DNA of 64,000 nucleotides, taken from NCBI GenBank assembly GCA_963575745.1, contig CAUYUJ010015506.1, positions 264,697 to 328,696 on the forward strand. Reading direction: 5' to 3'. Source of the stretch: Prorocentrum cordatum (lineage: Eukaryota; Sar; Dinophyceae; Prorocentrales; Prorocentraceae). Both the position numbers and the translations under genes were made by a program. Below the pieces are notes generated by a model, which searched no databases, was not told where the DNA came from, and saw only the letters and a program-made list of their open reading frames with translations. Positions 1-9,868 of the stretch are shown one piece after another (positions within the stretch are counted from its first letter, which is position 1; each line of letters begins with the position of its first letter).

Positions 1-1701
1 ACACGCGCGAACTTAATCGGATTCCGCGGTCGGTATTTCATGTCCGTCTGTTCAAGACTTCAAACCGTCGTTCCGGGCCCAAGAGGAAAATGTCGTCCTG
101 GGCATGAATGGGAAGTGGAGGGGAAGACGGCACTCAAGGTCTCAGAGCGTGAATTACCTACCCCGCTTTCGCTTCCAGGCAAAACCAAGCCATACCACGC
201 GCCTCCTCGTCAAGCGGCCTAACCAGTACAGGCTGCAATTTGGCATCGCTTGGTACCTCTTGGAAGCGAGGGTGGTCAAAAGCGAGGTAGGTTTGTTTCC
301 CCCCTAAGAACACACGGAACCACAGGGGGGAATCCTGGGATCCGCGCCCCTCTGCTCGCGTGTCCCTGGGCCCCATCCAGCCAGTGGGCCGCCAGGTGAG
401 CTCGAGTGCACGCTCCCCGGTCCTGCCGACCACCAGCCGGCGTGGCCCCCGCGGCCGAGCGCGGCGGGGCGGCGACGAATGGGGGCTGCCCGGAGGCGTC
501 CCTGCGCAGGAGTCACCACCCACCAAACCACCCCAACCCCACCCGAGGGGTCAGATTTACCCTCGATTTCTGGTGTGGGGGGGTCCGGGAACATCGAAGA
601 AACACCTAGGGAGCCCATGCCCCCCCCCCCAACCCGGAATTCGGGTCTTCGGGTTGGGTTGGGGTGGTCTCGTAGGTAGTCGAGGAGCGTTCAAGCCGAC
701 GCGCAGCCTTGCAGGCAGCCCGAAAGTCAGGGCCATCCCGGGCGGCCCACGGCCCCCGCAGTCCCGGCCCCGGTCGGCGGGGAGCGAGGGGGGGGGGGGG
801 AAGTGGGAAGGAGAAGGCCTTCTCAGAGGGCGGGGGGACTCCTCAGAAGCCCTCGCGCCCTCTGAGAGGCTTCTGCTGCCTTCGGGGAGAGGCTTGGAGA
901 AGACTTCTCAGAAGGCCAGGGGACCTCCGGGCCTTTTGAGGAGGCCTTCTCCATCTCACTTCCCCCTCCCTCTCGCTCGCCGCCGACCCAGGGGGTGCTG
1001 TGGAGCTGGGGCACTAATCCGCCTTCGCCCAGGGGGCTGCTTGGATCTGGGGGCCCTCTGCTTCGAACGCAGATGCCCGCGGTAAGTGGGCAACGTGCCA
1101 CCGTAGCATTCTCTGTGGCGCTTCCAGGGAATTGCCCAGAAGGCCGTAGCATGTGACAGCTCTCGTCCCCTATGCCCCACAAGGCCGTAACATGTGATTT
1201 CTTTCGCCCCCAGGCTCCAGAGGGATGTAACATTTATTTGCCAGTGCTTTCAAACACTTTGCCAGCAGATGATTCGCAGCTCCAGATTAACCCTTGCCGC
1301 TTGGTCAAGCGTTGGATCATCAAACAAACGGGTGCTTTCCTTGAGCCTGTATAGCTACAGTGACACGATTTTGCCCAAACAGATATCATTGTCTTGCCGA
1401 TGCGAGGAACGAATGTGTATCGGATCAACGTGTTTTCTTGTGCTTTGATGTTGAAGTCACACTTGATTTGTAACCCTCACGCATGGACCTGCGACTTGCG
1501 GTGTTGGCTCATCAGGGCGGAAGGTAAAGAGCATTGTAGTCGCGCCCAGTTCCAGGACTCCGTTCTTTTATTTCTGCCTGGTTCATTTTGCCGCGTCCAT
1601 CGTTTGTCTCCATTCCCGTTTTTAGTTGTGGATTCAGCAGACGTGATGGCGCAATTCCGGGCGATTGTTGAGCAGCCCGGTCTGGTGTAGATGTGCATGT
1701 T
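1..1701. other. Left flank, no convincing gene
   Basis: Mixed-composition flank of the large element that begins at 1702. It holds the miniature element at 513-682, a block with repeated TTCTCAGAAGGCC-type sequence (about 800-960) and two to three imperfect 45-bp direct repeats around CCGTAGCATGTGA (about 1091-1230). The last 470 bases are clearly lower in G+C than the interior that follows, and resemble the sequence resuming after 17595. Open frames here show no recognisable domain. Confidence 0.6.
513..682. mobile_element. Miniature inverted-repeat element, family A, copy 1
   Basis: A 170-bp element starting TCACCACCCACCAAACCACC and ending with an imperfect inverse of that sequence (GGGTTGGGTTGGGGTGG, then GTAGGTAGTC). 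It is flanked by the 5-bp direct repeat AGGAG at 508-512 and 683-687, as expected for a target-site duplication. Two further copies (44364-44734 and 62470-62613) have the same ends, each with a different 5-bp duplication. There is no coding capacity, so it is presumably non-autonomous. The superfamily is undetermined. Confidence 0.8.
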
Positions 1702-1736
1702 TGAAAGAGCGTGTTCTGCCGCTGCTGGCGGAAAAC

Positions 1737-1945
1737 CAGGGGGGTCACTACCGGTTCGAACCCCGCCCCCCCCTCCTCCGGAAAACCGGGGGGGGGTGGG
1801 TCACTACCGGTTCGAACCCCTCCCCCCCCGTCCATCATGAAAAGGGGGGGTGGTCACTAGCGGTTCGAACTCCCCCCCCCCTCGAAAACCTGGGGGGGTC
1901 ACTACCGGTTTGAACCCCCTCCCCCTCGAAAACCGGGAGGGGGGT
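1737..1945 (+). repeat. Array of GGTTCGAACCCC units (forward)
   Basis: Four units of roughly 50 bases, each with a G-run, GGTCACTACCGGTTCGAACC and a C-run. The GGTTCGAA core has the form of a tRNA B-box, but no A-box or cloverleaf accompanies it. The same unit occurs inverted at 2845-3180, so the minisatellite between them is bracketed by an inverted pair of arrays. Confidence 0.75.
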
Positions 1946-1947
1946 GC

Positions 1948-2820
1948 GGACAGTGGTGGGGACGGTGGTGGTGGGGACAGCGGTGACGGGACAGCGGGGC
2001 AGTGGTGGGGACAGTGAGACAGTGGTGGGTGGGGACAGTGGTGAAGGCGGTGGTGAGGACAGTGGTGGGACAGTAGCACAGTGGGGAAAGTGGTGGGGAC
2101 AGTGGGGGCAGTGGGGACAGTGGGACAGTGATGGGGACAGTGGGGACGCTGGGACAGCACAGTGGGACAGCGGCGGGGACAGTGGGACAGTAGTGGGTAC
2201 AGTGGGGACAGTGGGACAGTGGTGGGGACCGTGTGGAAAGTGGGGAGTGGGACCGTGGTGGGACAATGGTGGGGAGAGTGGGGACATTGACACATTGGTG
2301 GGGGCACTGGTGGGGATAGCGGGGACAATGGTGGGAACAGTGGGGACAGTAGGACAGTGGTGGGGACGGTGGTGGTGGGGACAGTGGTGTAGGGACAATG
2401 GGAATGTGGTGGAAACAGTAGGACAGTGGAGGGTACAGTGGTGGTGGGGACAGTGGTGAGGGCGGTGGCGAGGACGGCGGTAGGACAATGGGACAGAGGT
2501 ACAGTGGGGACAGTGGTGGGGACAGTGGGGACAGTGGCGGGAACAGTGACAGCTCAGTGAGACAGCGGATGAGACAGTGGGACAGTGGGGACAGTGGGGA
2601 CAGTCGGGCAGTGGTTGGGGCCGTGGAGAAAGTGGGGAAAGCGGAACCGTGATGGGAACAGTGGTGGGAACAGTGGGGACAGTGCGACAGTGGTGGGGGC
2701 ACTGGTGGGGACAGTAGGGACGGTGGTGGAACCAGTGGGGACAGTGGTGGTGAGGACCATGGTGCTGGGAACAGCAGTGGGGGATGTGTTGCGGACGGTG
2801 GTAGGGACTGGGAGTCGTTT
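1948..2820 (+). repeat. G-rich minisatellite, GGGGACAGTG unit
   Basis: About 870 bases of the 10-mer GGGGACAGTG with variants such as GGGACAGTGGTG. The G-run spacing would permit G-quadruplexes on the + strand. Long frames on both strands (Gly/Asp/Ser-rich on +, Pro/His/Cys-rich on -) come from the repeat and are not called as genes. A shorter homologous array is at 22986-23560. Confidence 0.9.
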
Positions 2821-2844
2821 GCTGGCGGTGAGGGGGCGGGGAGG

Positions 2845-3180
2845 GGTTCGAACGGGAGTGATTCCCCCCGGTTTTCGAGGGGGAGCGGGGGGGGGTTCGA
2901 ACTGGTAGTGACCCCCTCTGGTTTTCGAGGGGAGGGGGGGGGTTCGACCAGTAGTGACCCCCCCGGTTTTCGAGGGGGGGCGGGGTTCGAACCGTAGTGC
3001 CCTGCCCTGCTTTTTGGAGGGGGGGGGGTGCGAACGGGTAGTGACCTTCCTCTGGTTTTCTGGGGGGGGGAGGGGTTCGAATTGGTAGTGACCCCCCCCC
3101 TCGGTTTTCCGAGGGGGGGGGGGGGGGGGTTCGAACCAGTAGTGACCCCCTCGGTTTTCTGGAGGGAGGGGGGGGTGGAG
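2845..3180 (-). repeat. Inverted array of GGTTCGAA units
   Basis: About seven units of GGGGTTCGAACC..AGTGACCCC, the reverse complement of the unit at 1737-1945, separated by long G-runs. Together the two arrays form an inverted structure around the minisatellite. Homopolymer runs here are prone to assembly error. Confidence 0.75.
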
Positions 3181-3285
3181 GTTGTGGAGGGGGGGGTTTT
3201 GCCGGTGGAAAGGGGGGGGGTGGGGGAATTCCAGCCAGGTGGGTGGATTTTCGAGGGGGGGGGACCCCGGGGTTCCGGACGAAGA

Positions 3286-3399
3286 TTGTATAGTCTGTGA
3301 TGTTGGTAGACTGCAGGTTAAGCGTAGGGTAGCGGGGGCTTTGCCATAGCCATTTTGGGTCCGTAGTCGTTGGCTCGAGTTCGAGCCAGGACTCGGGTG
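3286..3399 (+). other. 114-bp segment with two dinoSL-like motifs, copy 1
   Basis: It contains CCATAGCCATTTTGGGTC directly followed by CCGTAGTCGTTGGCTCGAG. Both resemble the dinoflagellate spliced leader, CCGTAGCCATTTTGGCTCAA plus G; the second lacks two T residues. A short hairpin, TGGCTCGA/TCGAGCCA, overlaps the second motif. The whole segment recurs at 17162-17275 with about one difference. It lies about 105 bases upstream of the ATG at 3506, as a relict leader of a retroposed mRNA would. Divergence leaves room for chance resemblance of the second motif. Confidence 0.6.
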
Positions 3400-3505
3400 G
3401 GCAGGGGGGCCGCGGGGCGGCCACAACCGCGGTGCTGCAGTCCGGGGACTGCTGGCATCCTCGCGCTAGCGACCCAGGGTCGCTGGCGCGGGGCGGAGCG
3501 GTGCC

Positions 3506-6500
3506 ATGGCGGCGGGCTTCCCGATGGCGCACTTGGCAGTTATGGTTCCTTGGTCGGCCCAGGGGGCGATGGGTTGGTGGCCTTATGGTCGCGCGGCGGG
3601 CGTTGGGGCCCCCGCGCCGACGGCGCTACCCAAGCCCGGGCCGAATCTTCAGACGGCGGGCGGTGGTGGGCATGGCAAGGGGCGCGGCGCGCCCGCCAAG
3701 CTTGCGCCCGGAGCGGGCGGTGGTGGGCATGGCCAGGGGCGCGGCGCGCCCGCCAAGCCTGCGCCCGGAGCGGGCGGTGGTGGGCATGGCGAGGGGCGCG
3801 GCGCGCCAGCCAAGCCTGCGCCCGGAGCGGGCGGTGGTGGGCATGGCGAGGGGCGTGGCGCGCCCGCCAAGCCTGCGCCCGCGGCAGGGAAGGGGCGAGG
3901 GCCGCCGGCCAAGCCCCCTGGGGCGCGCCCGGCTGGTGCCACGACGACTACGACTACGACGACGGGGGCGTCCGCACGGCGGGCTGTGACCAGGACTACG
4001 ACGGCCACGACTACGACGACTTCGACGACCCCCCTGAGGCAGAGGCCTGGGCGCAGGGGCGGTGGCGAACCTACGGGTAGCCCCGCCGCGCCGGATCCTT
4101 CGGAGCGACCTTCATTGACACCGTCCGGCCAGCCGGCAGCCCAGAGCAACGGTTCGGGCGCTGGCGAGGCCCCGTCTCCGGTGGATCCGGTTTTCCCCGT
4201 CGCTGAGCGAAGCCGCGCGGCGGCCAGCTCCGTGGGGGGCGCTGGGAGCAGCGGGCTGGGCCTCGACTTGCTTCACCTCGGCTGGCTGGCCGCTGGTTGG
4301 TTGGCCTGCTGCGTGTTGGGAGCCGAGTGCCGACATCGCCGCATGGAGGCTGCGCTGGCCGAGAAGGGCACCAACCTGCAGCTTTGGGCGACCGAGGCGC
4401 TCGACGCCGGGGAGAAGCTGGCCGTGGCCCGGTCGCGGTGCACCGCCCTGGAGGCAGAGCGGTCACGGGCCGCCGTGGGTGCTGAGGAGTGGCGCCAGGC
4501 CTACGAAGAGGAGGCGACTCGACGGTGGAGAGAGCGCGTTTCACGGCAGATGATAGCCGAGAGGCTCGTCCAAGGGATGAGCCAGGCGTGCGAGTACGAG
4601 CGGGCGCGCAGATTATGTGCCGAGGAGACCTTGGCGAGGAGCCGCGCGCACGTCGCCACCTTGATGGCGATCGTCGACCACCTGACGACGAGCTTCGAGC
4701 TGGGGGCCACAGGCGCCGAGAACCTCCGGGCCCGCATCGACGAGCTCGAGGCTGCCGCAGGGGCGGGGGGCGAGGCAGGAGTCAGCACCGCGGATTTCGT
4801 CGCGGAGCTACGCGCCGTCGGGGATGATGAGGCCGAGGAGGCGGTCCCGCCGCCCTCGCGCGAGCCTGGCGTGTTCGCGACGACCGAGGGGGTCGACGGC
4901 AGAGGAGGAGGAGGAGTAGGCGGCGTAGGAGGAGAGAAGGATGAAGAGGCGCAGGCAGCGAAGGCGCCGGCTGCTGGGCCAGCGGGGACGGGGGGCCGCG
5001 CGGCGGTCAATCCCACCCCCTTCCGCCCGCCAGATGGCGAGAGAGCGGCGAGGGAGGAGGTCCGCCCGAGAGCGAGGACGAGGAGGCGGAGGAGGATGAG
5101 GAGGACCGCACTCCAGGAGGACGCCCGCACCCCGACCGAGGTTGTCTGCCAACCCCCAGCCGACGGGGGACCGTGGCGGGGCGGCGCGGTCGGTTCCGCC
5201 GGCGCGTTCGGATCGGCCATCATGGTCGGGGTGGGCCAGAACGACGGCTACGTGGGCGACGGGGCGCAGAGCAGGCGCGGCGTGCTGACGCTGAAGTACC
5301 CAATCGAGCACGGCATCGTGACGAGTTGCGACGATAGGGAGAAGATTTGGCACCACACGTTCTACGCGATGTACGAGGCCATCCCGGCAGTGCTCTCGTT
5401 GCACGCTTCCGGCCCTGCCACTTGTATCGCGACGGACTCGGGTGCCGATGTGTCGCATGGGGTGCCAATCTACGAGGGTTATGCCTTGCCGTGCACCATC
5501 TTGCGCCTTGACCTGGCCGGCCGCGACCTCACGGGGTACCTGATGAAGGTCGCTGACGTTACGGAGAAGCTCTGCTACGTTGCCCTCGTCTGTGACACTG
5601 AGATGCAGGCTGCCACCGAGGTTGGGGACGAGGAGAAGGCGTACGAGCTTCCGGGCGGCAGCATCATCACCGTGGGCAGCGAGCGTGCCCGCTGCCCTGA
5701 GGTGCTATTCCAGTCCAGCTTCACCGGCAGGGAAGCCAGCGGCAACCACAACACCCCCTTCCAGTCCATCATGAAGTGCGACGTCGACATCCGCAGGGAC
5801 CTCCACGCCAACGCGCTTCCGTCTGGCGGCATCACCCTGTTCGCCGGGATCGGGGAGCGCATGAACAAGGAGCTATCCGCCCTGGCGCCCTCGACGATGA
5901 GGATCAAGATCGCGGCACCGCCCGAGCGTAAGTACCCCATGTGGATCGGCGGGACCATCCCCCTCACGCAGAGCGCTTCTCAGCAGGAATGGGCTACGAG
6001 GGGCGAGTACGACGAGTCTGGCCCCACCATCGTTCACAGGATCGTCATCCGCGAGGCAGCGATGGGAGGTCCAGCCGGGCTGAACGAGGACGGCGGCTTG
6101 GCCATGCCTGGGCGGGGACGCGCGGGCGAGGGCGAGCGGGCTGACGACAGCGCCTCGTGCGTCCTCCCCGGCGCCAGCGCCTATGGCAGCGCTGCCCACA
6201 GTGCCTATGCCAGTGATGAGGCCCACCCCAACGACGGCGACTGCGCTGGCACCCGTGCCGGCGCAACCGCCAGCGCCGGCGCCTGCGTTGATGCCGGCGC
6301 CGCCGCCCGCGGGTACACCAGCGCCGAGGCCAACATCGATCGCGGCCAGCGCGCCAGCACCAACGCCATCGCGTTCACCAGCATCGATGCCAATGCACGC
6401 GCAGGCACAGACCCGGCTCCGGATCTCTGGCGCGGGGCCGGCCCCGAGCTGGAAGCACGGCTGCGCCGGCGCGCGCTGGCCCTTGAGGGCGCCAGAGACG

Positions 6501-9500
6501 CGCTCGCGAGGCGCCGCTCGGAGCGGGCAGCCGCCGTGGCGGCGGGAGGGGCGCCAGCGGAGGCCAAGCAGTGCCGGTTGACGGACGTGCTCGAGACCTG
6601 GGAGGTCGCGCGGTTGGAACGCGATGAGTTCCCCCGCGAGGCCCGCGAGGCCCTCGAGGTGGGGCAGCAACTGTTAGTGGGGGCTCGCCGCCACCCCGCC
6701 GCGGAGCAGGCGCGGGGCCTCATGGAGATCGGATCCGAGGCCGAGACGGACGTGGAGGCCGACGAGGTTTGGGACATGGATTGGACCACGCACGGCACCG
6801 CGGGCACCGCCAGGGGCCCCGTTTCCGGCACCAACGACCCCGCCGATTTCGTCACCGATGTCGCCGCCTGCACCATCATCGGGGGGCAGGGGATCGTGAG
6901 CATCACCGCGGGCACGTGGAGGGCCGCGGAGACGGCCGAGGCCGAGACGGACGTGGAGGCCGACGAGGTTTGGGACATGGACTGGACCAGGCTCGGCGAC
7001 GCGGGCCCCGACGAGGGCCCCGTCCCCCGCACCGACGCCGCCGCCGTCGTCGGCACCGTCGTCACCGCCGGCGCCAACATCAGCGCCAACGCCGACGCCA
7101 GCGCCGACGCCGACATCGATGCCGACGCTCAGGCTGGCACCGGGCCCACCTACGACACCAGCGCCGCCGCCCCCGACGCCCCCGCCTGCGCCGGCATCAA
7201 CGACAGCGACGGCGCCAGGGCCGACGCCTACGCCGGGGCCGCCGCCAGGCTGGACGCCGACGACTGCACCTCCGGCTCCGACACCGATGAGGACATTGCC
7301 GCCTCCGCAGCCGCCAGCACGGGCGCCAGCGCCAACGCTCCCAACATCACCGCCGATGCCGGCATCAACGCCATCGGCTCCGAGGGCCGCGCGGGCACCG
7401 CCGCCTCCTCGGCTGCCGGCGCAGGCGCCGACATCGACGCTATCGCCCACGCCAGCTCAGTGGCCGGCGAGGTCTGGGCTATGGGTTGGTCCAAGCATGG
7501 CGCCGGGTTCCCTGACGTGGGACCTAGCACTAGCACCAACGCCTGCGCTGAGGTCGGCACCAGCATCACGGCCTACGCCAACATCAGCGCCAGCACCGAC
7601 GCTAGCGCCGACGCCTCCGCTACCGATGCAGGCGCTGCCGGCGTTACCGCCTACGCCGAAACCAACGCCAGCGCCGACGCCGGCGCAAGCGCCGACGCCG
7701 CTGCGAGAGCCGGCGTCGGCACCGATACCAGCGCAGGCGCTGGGACCAACGCCGACGCCGACAGGGACGTCTGCACGGGCACCGGCGCCCACACTGCCGC
7801 CGGCGCCGACGCTGGCCCTAACGTCGGCGACTGCGCCACCTGCTCCGCGCCTCCGCACGCACGGGCTTGGCTCCGCAGGCTCCGTGCAGCTCGCGCGGGC
7901 GCTCTCGCGCGCGCGCGCTGCCAGTTCTGCTTTCGGTCGCGCTCAGCGCGCCGCACGCGTCTCGCGCCCTTCGCGAGCGCGGCCACGCGCCGGCGAGCCG
8001 GCGCCGCGCGGTTGGGGCGCGTTTGCTCCCCGCCTGAGCGAGGCCGTGGAGGCCAGTTCAGGCGCGTGCCGTACGTTGCTGGCGGGGCTTGCCCAGCTGG
8101 AGCGTCGCGGCTGCCCTCGCCGCCGCCGCGGCAGGCCGCTCCGCGCTTGCCGAGCCACGAGGACCACCTCAAGGGCGACTCCGCCTCCCCCACCGCCGAC
8201 GCCAACGCCGACGTCGAGGGCTCGAGGAGGGCTGCGGGGACGGACGGGGTCAAGACGGACGCGGAGGCCGACGAGACTCGGGACTGGGACTGGACCAGGT
8301 TCGGTGCCGCGGGCCCCGACGGGGGCCCCGTTCCCGGCACCGACGCCGCCGCCGTCGTCGGCCCCGTCGTCACCGCCTGCGCCAACATCAGCGCCAGCGG
8401 CGAAGCCGGCGCCGACGCCGACACCGATGCCGAGGCTCAGGCTGGCACCAAGGCCGCATCCTACGACGCGAGCGCCGACGCCAACGTCCCCGCCTTCGCT
8501 GACATCAACGCCGGCGACGGCGCCAACGCCGACGCCTATGCCGGAGCCGCCGCCTGGTCCGACGCCGAGCCGCCGCCGCTGCAGGCCGCTCCGCGCCCGC
8601 CAAGCTGCGAGGACTGCCGCGAGGGCGACTCCGCCTCCGCCACCGCCGACGTCGACGCCAACGGCGCCTACGCCGACGCCGAGACCAGCGCAGAAACCAG
8701 CACCGACGCCGACATCGGCATGACCGTCTACATTGGAACCGCTGCCCGCACCGCCGACGACGCCCGCGCTGGCACTGGGGCCCGCGCCTACGCCGGCGCC
8801 GCCGCCGGTCCCGGCGCCAGCGACGGCGCCTTCGGTGCCGACGACGCGACCGCGGGCGTAGTCGCACACCGAGGCACGCACCATGAGGCGGGCGCTACGC
8901 GGTTCAGCTTCGTGGCTGCCCGTGCCGCCCAGCCGGCGTTGGTCATGCCGGCGGGGCTTAGCCGCGTGGGTACGAGCCTTAGGGGCGACGTCCCAGCGGC
9001 GGGGTTGGCGGTGGCTGGAAACCTTACCGTTCGCATACCTTCGGATCACGTGGAGGATTGCGCGCACGCCCTGGTGAGGCGCGGGGCCGGGCCCCCTGTC
9101 AAGGGCACGCGGGCGCTCGACAGTACGTGGGATCCGACAGGCACGCTGACGCCCTTCAGTGCGCCCGCATCCCAAAGCGCGCTTGGGCCTTGCAGCACTC
9201 TGGTATCCGAGAGCGTGCCCCAGTCCAACTTCAAGGGTGTGGCTGGGCTCAACGGCAGGCTCCATGGACTGTGGTGTTGTGATTGGATTGGCCGAGGGGA
9301 TTGGCCCAGGCCTGGCGCCGGGTTCCCCGACGGGGGACCCGGCACCAGCACGGACGCCCGCGTTGAGGTCGGCACCAGCATCACGGCCCACGCCAACATC
9401 AGCGCCAGCACTGGCGCCAGCGCCGACGCCGACGCCTTCGATGCCGATGCAGGCGCTGCCAGCGCCACCGTATGCCGAACCCAACGCCACCGCCAACGCC

Positions 9501-9868
9501 GGCGCCGGCGCCGACGCCGCCGCGAGAGCCAGCGTCAGCACCGCGCCATCGCAGACGGAGCGAGGCCGTGGGAGCCAGCTCGGGCGCATGCCGCACGCTG
9601 CCGGCGGGGCTTGCCCAGCCGGGGCGTCACAGTTGATCGCCGCCGCCGTTGTGGGCCACTCCACGCCTGCCGAGCTGCGAGGACTGCCGCGAGGGCGACT
9701 CCGCCTCCGCCACCGCCGACGCCGGCGCCGACGTCGACGCCAACGTCACCGCCTATGCCGACAACGACGCCAGCGACGACGCCGGCGCCGGCGCCGTCGC
9801 TGACGCGGGCGCATGCGCCGACGCCGGGTCCCGCGCAGCGACCAGCGCCGACGCCGACATTGGCATGA
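3506..9868 (+). CDS. Giant ORF with a degenerate actin domain and low-complexity extensions
   Basis: The 2,120-codon frame starts at an ATG in good context (CCATGG) after the leader-like segment. In order: four 19-residue Gly/His/Pro repeats ([17 protein letters not shown] type, nt about 3661-3890); a hydrophobic stretch at residues about 252-272; a probable coiled coil (280-420); an Arg cluster; then an actin-like module at about 573-850, containing [46 protein letters not shown] and [13 protein letters not shown]. The module lacks actin's first about 43 residues with phosphate loop 1, about 39 residues after HHTFY and about 18 after GYLMK; the second loop reads DSGADVSHG. ATPase or filament activity is therefore unlikely. 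From about residue 880 the sequence is Ala/Asp/Ser-rich repeats. The A/D-rich reading leaves this frame near nt 9470, so the last 130 residues are probably out of the original frame. The actin homology is certain; expression as one protein is not. Confidence 0.6.
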   Translation: MAAGFPMAHLAVMVPWSAQGAMGWWPYGRAAGVGAPAPTALPKPGPNLQTAGGGGHGKGRGAPAKLAPGAGGGGHGQGRGAPAKPAPGAGGGGHGEGRGAPAKPAPGAGGGGHGEGRGAPAKPAPAAGKGRGPPAKPPGARPAGATTTTTTTTGASARRAVTRTTTATTTTTSTTPLRQRPGRRGGGEPTGSPAAPDPSERPSLTPSGQPAAQSNGSGAGEAPSPVDPVFPVAERSRAAASSVGGAGSSGLGLDLLHLGWLAAGWLACCVLGAECRHRRMEAALAEKGTNLQLWATEALDAGEKLAVARSRCTALEAERSRAAVGAEEWRQAYEEEATRRWRERVSRQMIAERLVQGMSQACEYERARRLCAEETLARSRAHVATLMAIVDHLTTSFELGATGAENLRARIDELEAAAGAGGEAGVSTADFVAELRAVGDDEAEEAVPPPSREPGVFATTEGVDGRGGGGVGGVGGEKDEEAQAAKAPAAGPAGTGGRAAVNPTPFRPPDGERAAREEVRPRARTRRRRRMRRTALQEDARTPTEVVCQPPADGGPWRGGAVGSAGAFGSAIMVGVGQNDGYVGDGAQSRRGVLTLKYPIEHGIVTSCDDREKIWHHTFYAMYEAIPAVLSLHASGPATCIATDSGADVSHGVPIYEGYALPCTILRLDLAGRDLTGYLMKVADVTEKLCYVALVCDTEMQAATEVGDEEKAYELPGGSIITVGSERARCPEVLFQSSFTGREASGNHNTPFQSIMKCDVDIRRDLHANALPSGGITLFAGIGERMNKELSALAPSTMRIKIAAPPERKYPMWIGGTIPLTQSASQQEWATRGEYDESGPTIVHRIVIREAAMGGPAGLNEDGGLAMPGRGRAGEGERADDSASCVLPGASAYGSAAHSAYASDEAHPNDGDCAGTRAGATASAGACVDAGAAARGYTSAEANIDRGQRASTNAIAFTSIDANARAGTDPAPDLWRGAGPELEARLRRRALALEGARDALARRRSERAAAVAAGGAPAEAKQCRLTDVLETWEVARLERDEFPREAREALEVGQQLLVGARRHPAAEQARGLMEIGSEAETDVEADEVWDMDWTTHGTAGTARGPVSGTNDPADFVTDVAACTIIGGQGIVSITAGTWRAAETAEAETDVEADEVWDMDWTRLGDAGPDEGPVPRTDAAAVVGTVVTAGANISANADASADADIDADAQAGTGPTYDTSAAAPDAPACAGINDSDGARADAYAGAAARLDADDCTSGSDTDEDIAASAAASTGASANAPNITADAGINAIGSEGRAGTAASSAAGAGADIDAIAHASSVAGEVWAMGWSKHGAGFPDVGPSTSTNACAEVGTSITAYANISASTDASADASATDAGAAGVTAYAETNASADAGASADAAARAGVGTDTSAGAGTNADADRDVCTGTGAHTAAGADAGPNVGDCATCSAPPHARAWLRRLRAARAGALARARCQFCFRSRSARRTRLAPFASAATRRRAGAARLGRVCSPPERGRGGQFRRVPYVAGGACPAGASRLPSPPPRQAAPRLPSHEDHLKGDSASPTADANADVEGSRRAAGTDGVKTDAEADETRDWDWTRFGAAGPDGGPVPGTDAAAVVGPVVTACANISASGEAGADADTDAEAQAGTKAASYDASADANVPAFADINAGDGANADAYAGAAAWSDAEPPPLQAAPRPPSCEDCREGDSASATADVDANGAYADAETSAETSTDADIGMTVYIGTAARTADDARAGTGARAYAGAAAGPGASDGAFGADDATAGVVAHRGTHHEAGATRFSFVAARAAQPALVMPAGLSRVGTSLRGDVPAAGLAVAGNLTVRIPSDHVEDCAHALVRRGAGPPVKGTRALDSTWDPTGTLTPFSAPASQSALGPCSTLVSESVPQSNFKGVAGLNGRLHGLWCCDWIGRGDWPRPGAGFPDGGPGTSTDARVEVGTSITAHANISASTGASADADAFDADAGAASATVCRTQRHRQRRRRRRRRRESQRQHRAIADGARPWEPARAHAARCRRGLPSRGVTVDRRRRCGPLHACRAARTAARATPPPPPPTPAPTSTPTSPPMPTTTPATTPAPAPSLTRAHAPTPGPAQRPAPTPTLA
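7840..8150 (+). repeat. 300-bp GC-rich block, copy 1 of 4
   Basis: A block of CGCGCG-rich sequence (CGCACGCACGGGCTTGG ... GCTTGCCCAGC) that recurs directly at 12915-13215, 14205-14520 and 16605-16870, with a fragment at about 9545-9690. It follows the Asp/Ala repeats each time, so it is part of a larger unit of about 1.3 to 4 kb that has been duplicated within the element. Confidence 0.7.
8860..9300 (+). repeat. Unit with [10 protein letters not shown] motif, copy 1
   Basis: Encodes a non-repetitive stretch in the actin-like ORF's frame that includes [14 protein letters not shown] and [13 protein letters not shown] paralogous stretch lies at 10010-10450 in another frame, with [13 protein letters not shown] and VLDSTWVPTGTL. 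Both stretches stay open in the homologous reading despite many differences. No known family is recognised. Confidence 0.55.

Larger units (their letters stand above)
6160..9470 (+). repeat. Ala/Asp/Ser-rich coding-like repeat region with Trp motif
   Basis: GCCGACGCCAGC-type hexamer-based repeats without stops in several frames. In the frame of the actin-like ORF a recognisable module recurs: [14 protein letters not shown] followed by [14 protein letters not shown] and [13 protein letters not shown]. Copies start near 6764, 6964, 7468 and 8274, with a weaker one near 9290. Conservation of the Trp spacing in one frame suggests past selection as protein, unlike the purely compositional openness of the other frames. 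Confidence 0.6.

Noticed and set aside
1737-1945. tRNA genes suggested by GGTTCGAACCCC
   Set aside because: No A-box, acceptor stem or anticodon arm accompanies the motif.
1835-3532. Long Pro/His/Cys-rich frames on the - strand
   Set aside because: They are the complement of the GGGGACAGTG minisatellite and G-runs; unit length changes without keeping any protein pattern.
3640-4080. A second gene overlapping the start of the actin-like ORF in other frames
   Set aside because: The frames exist because of the 57-bp GC-rich repeat; the CCATGG start and downstream actin homology favour one frame.
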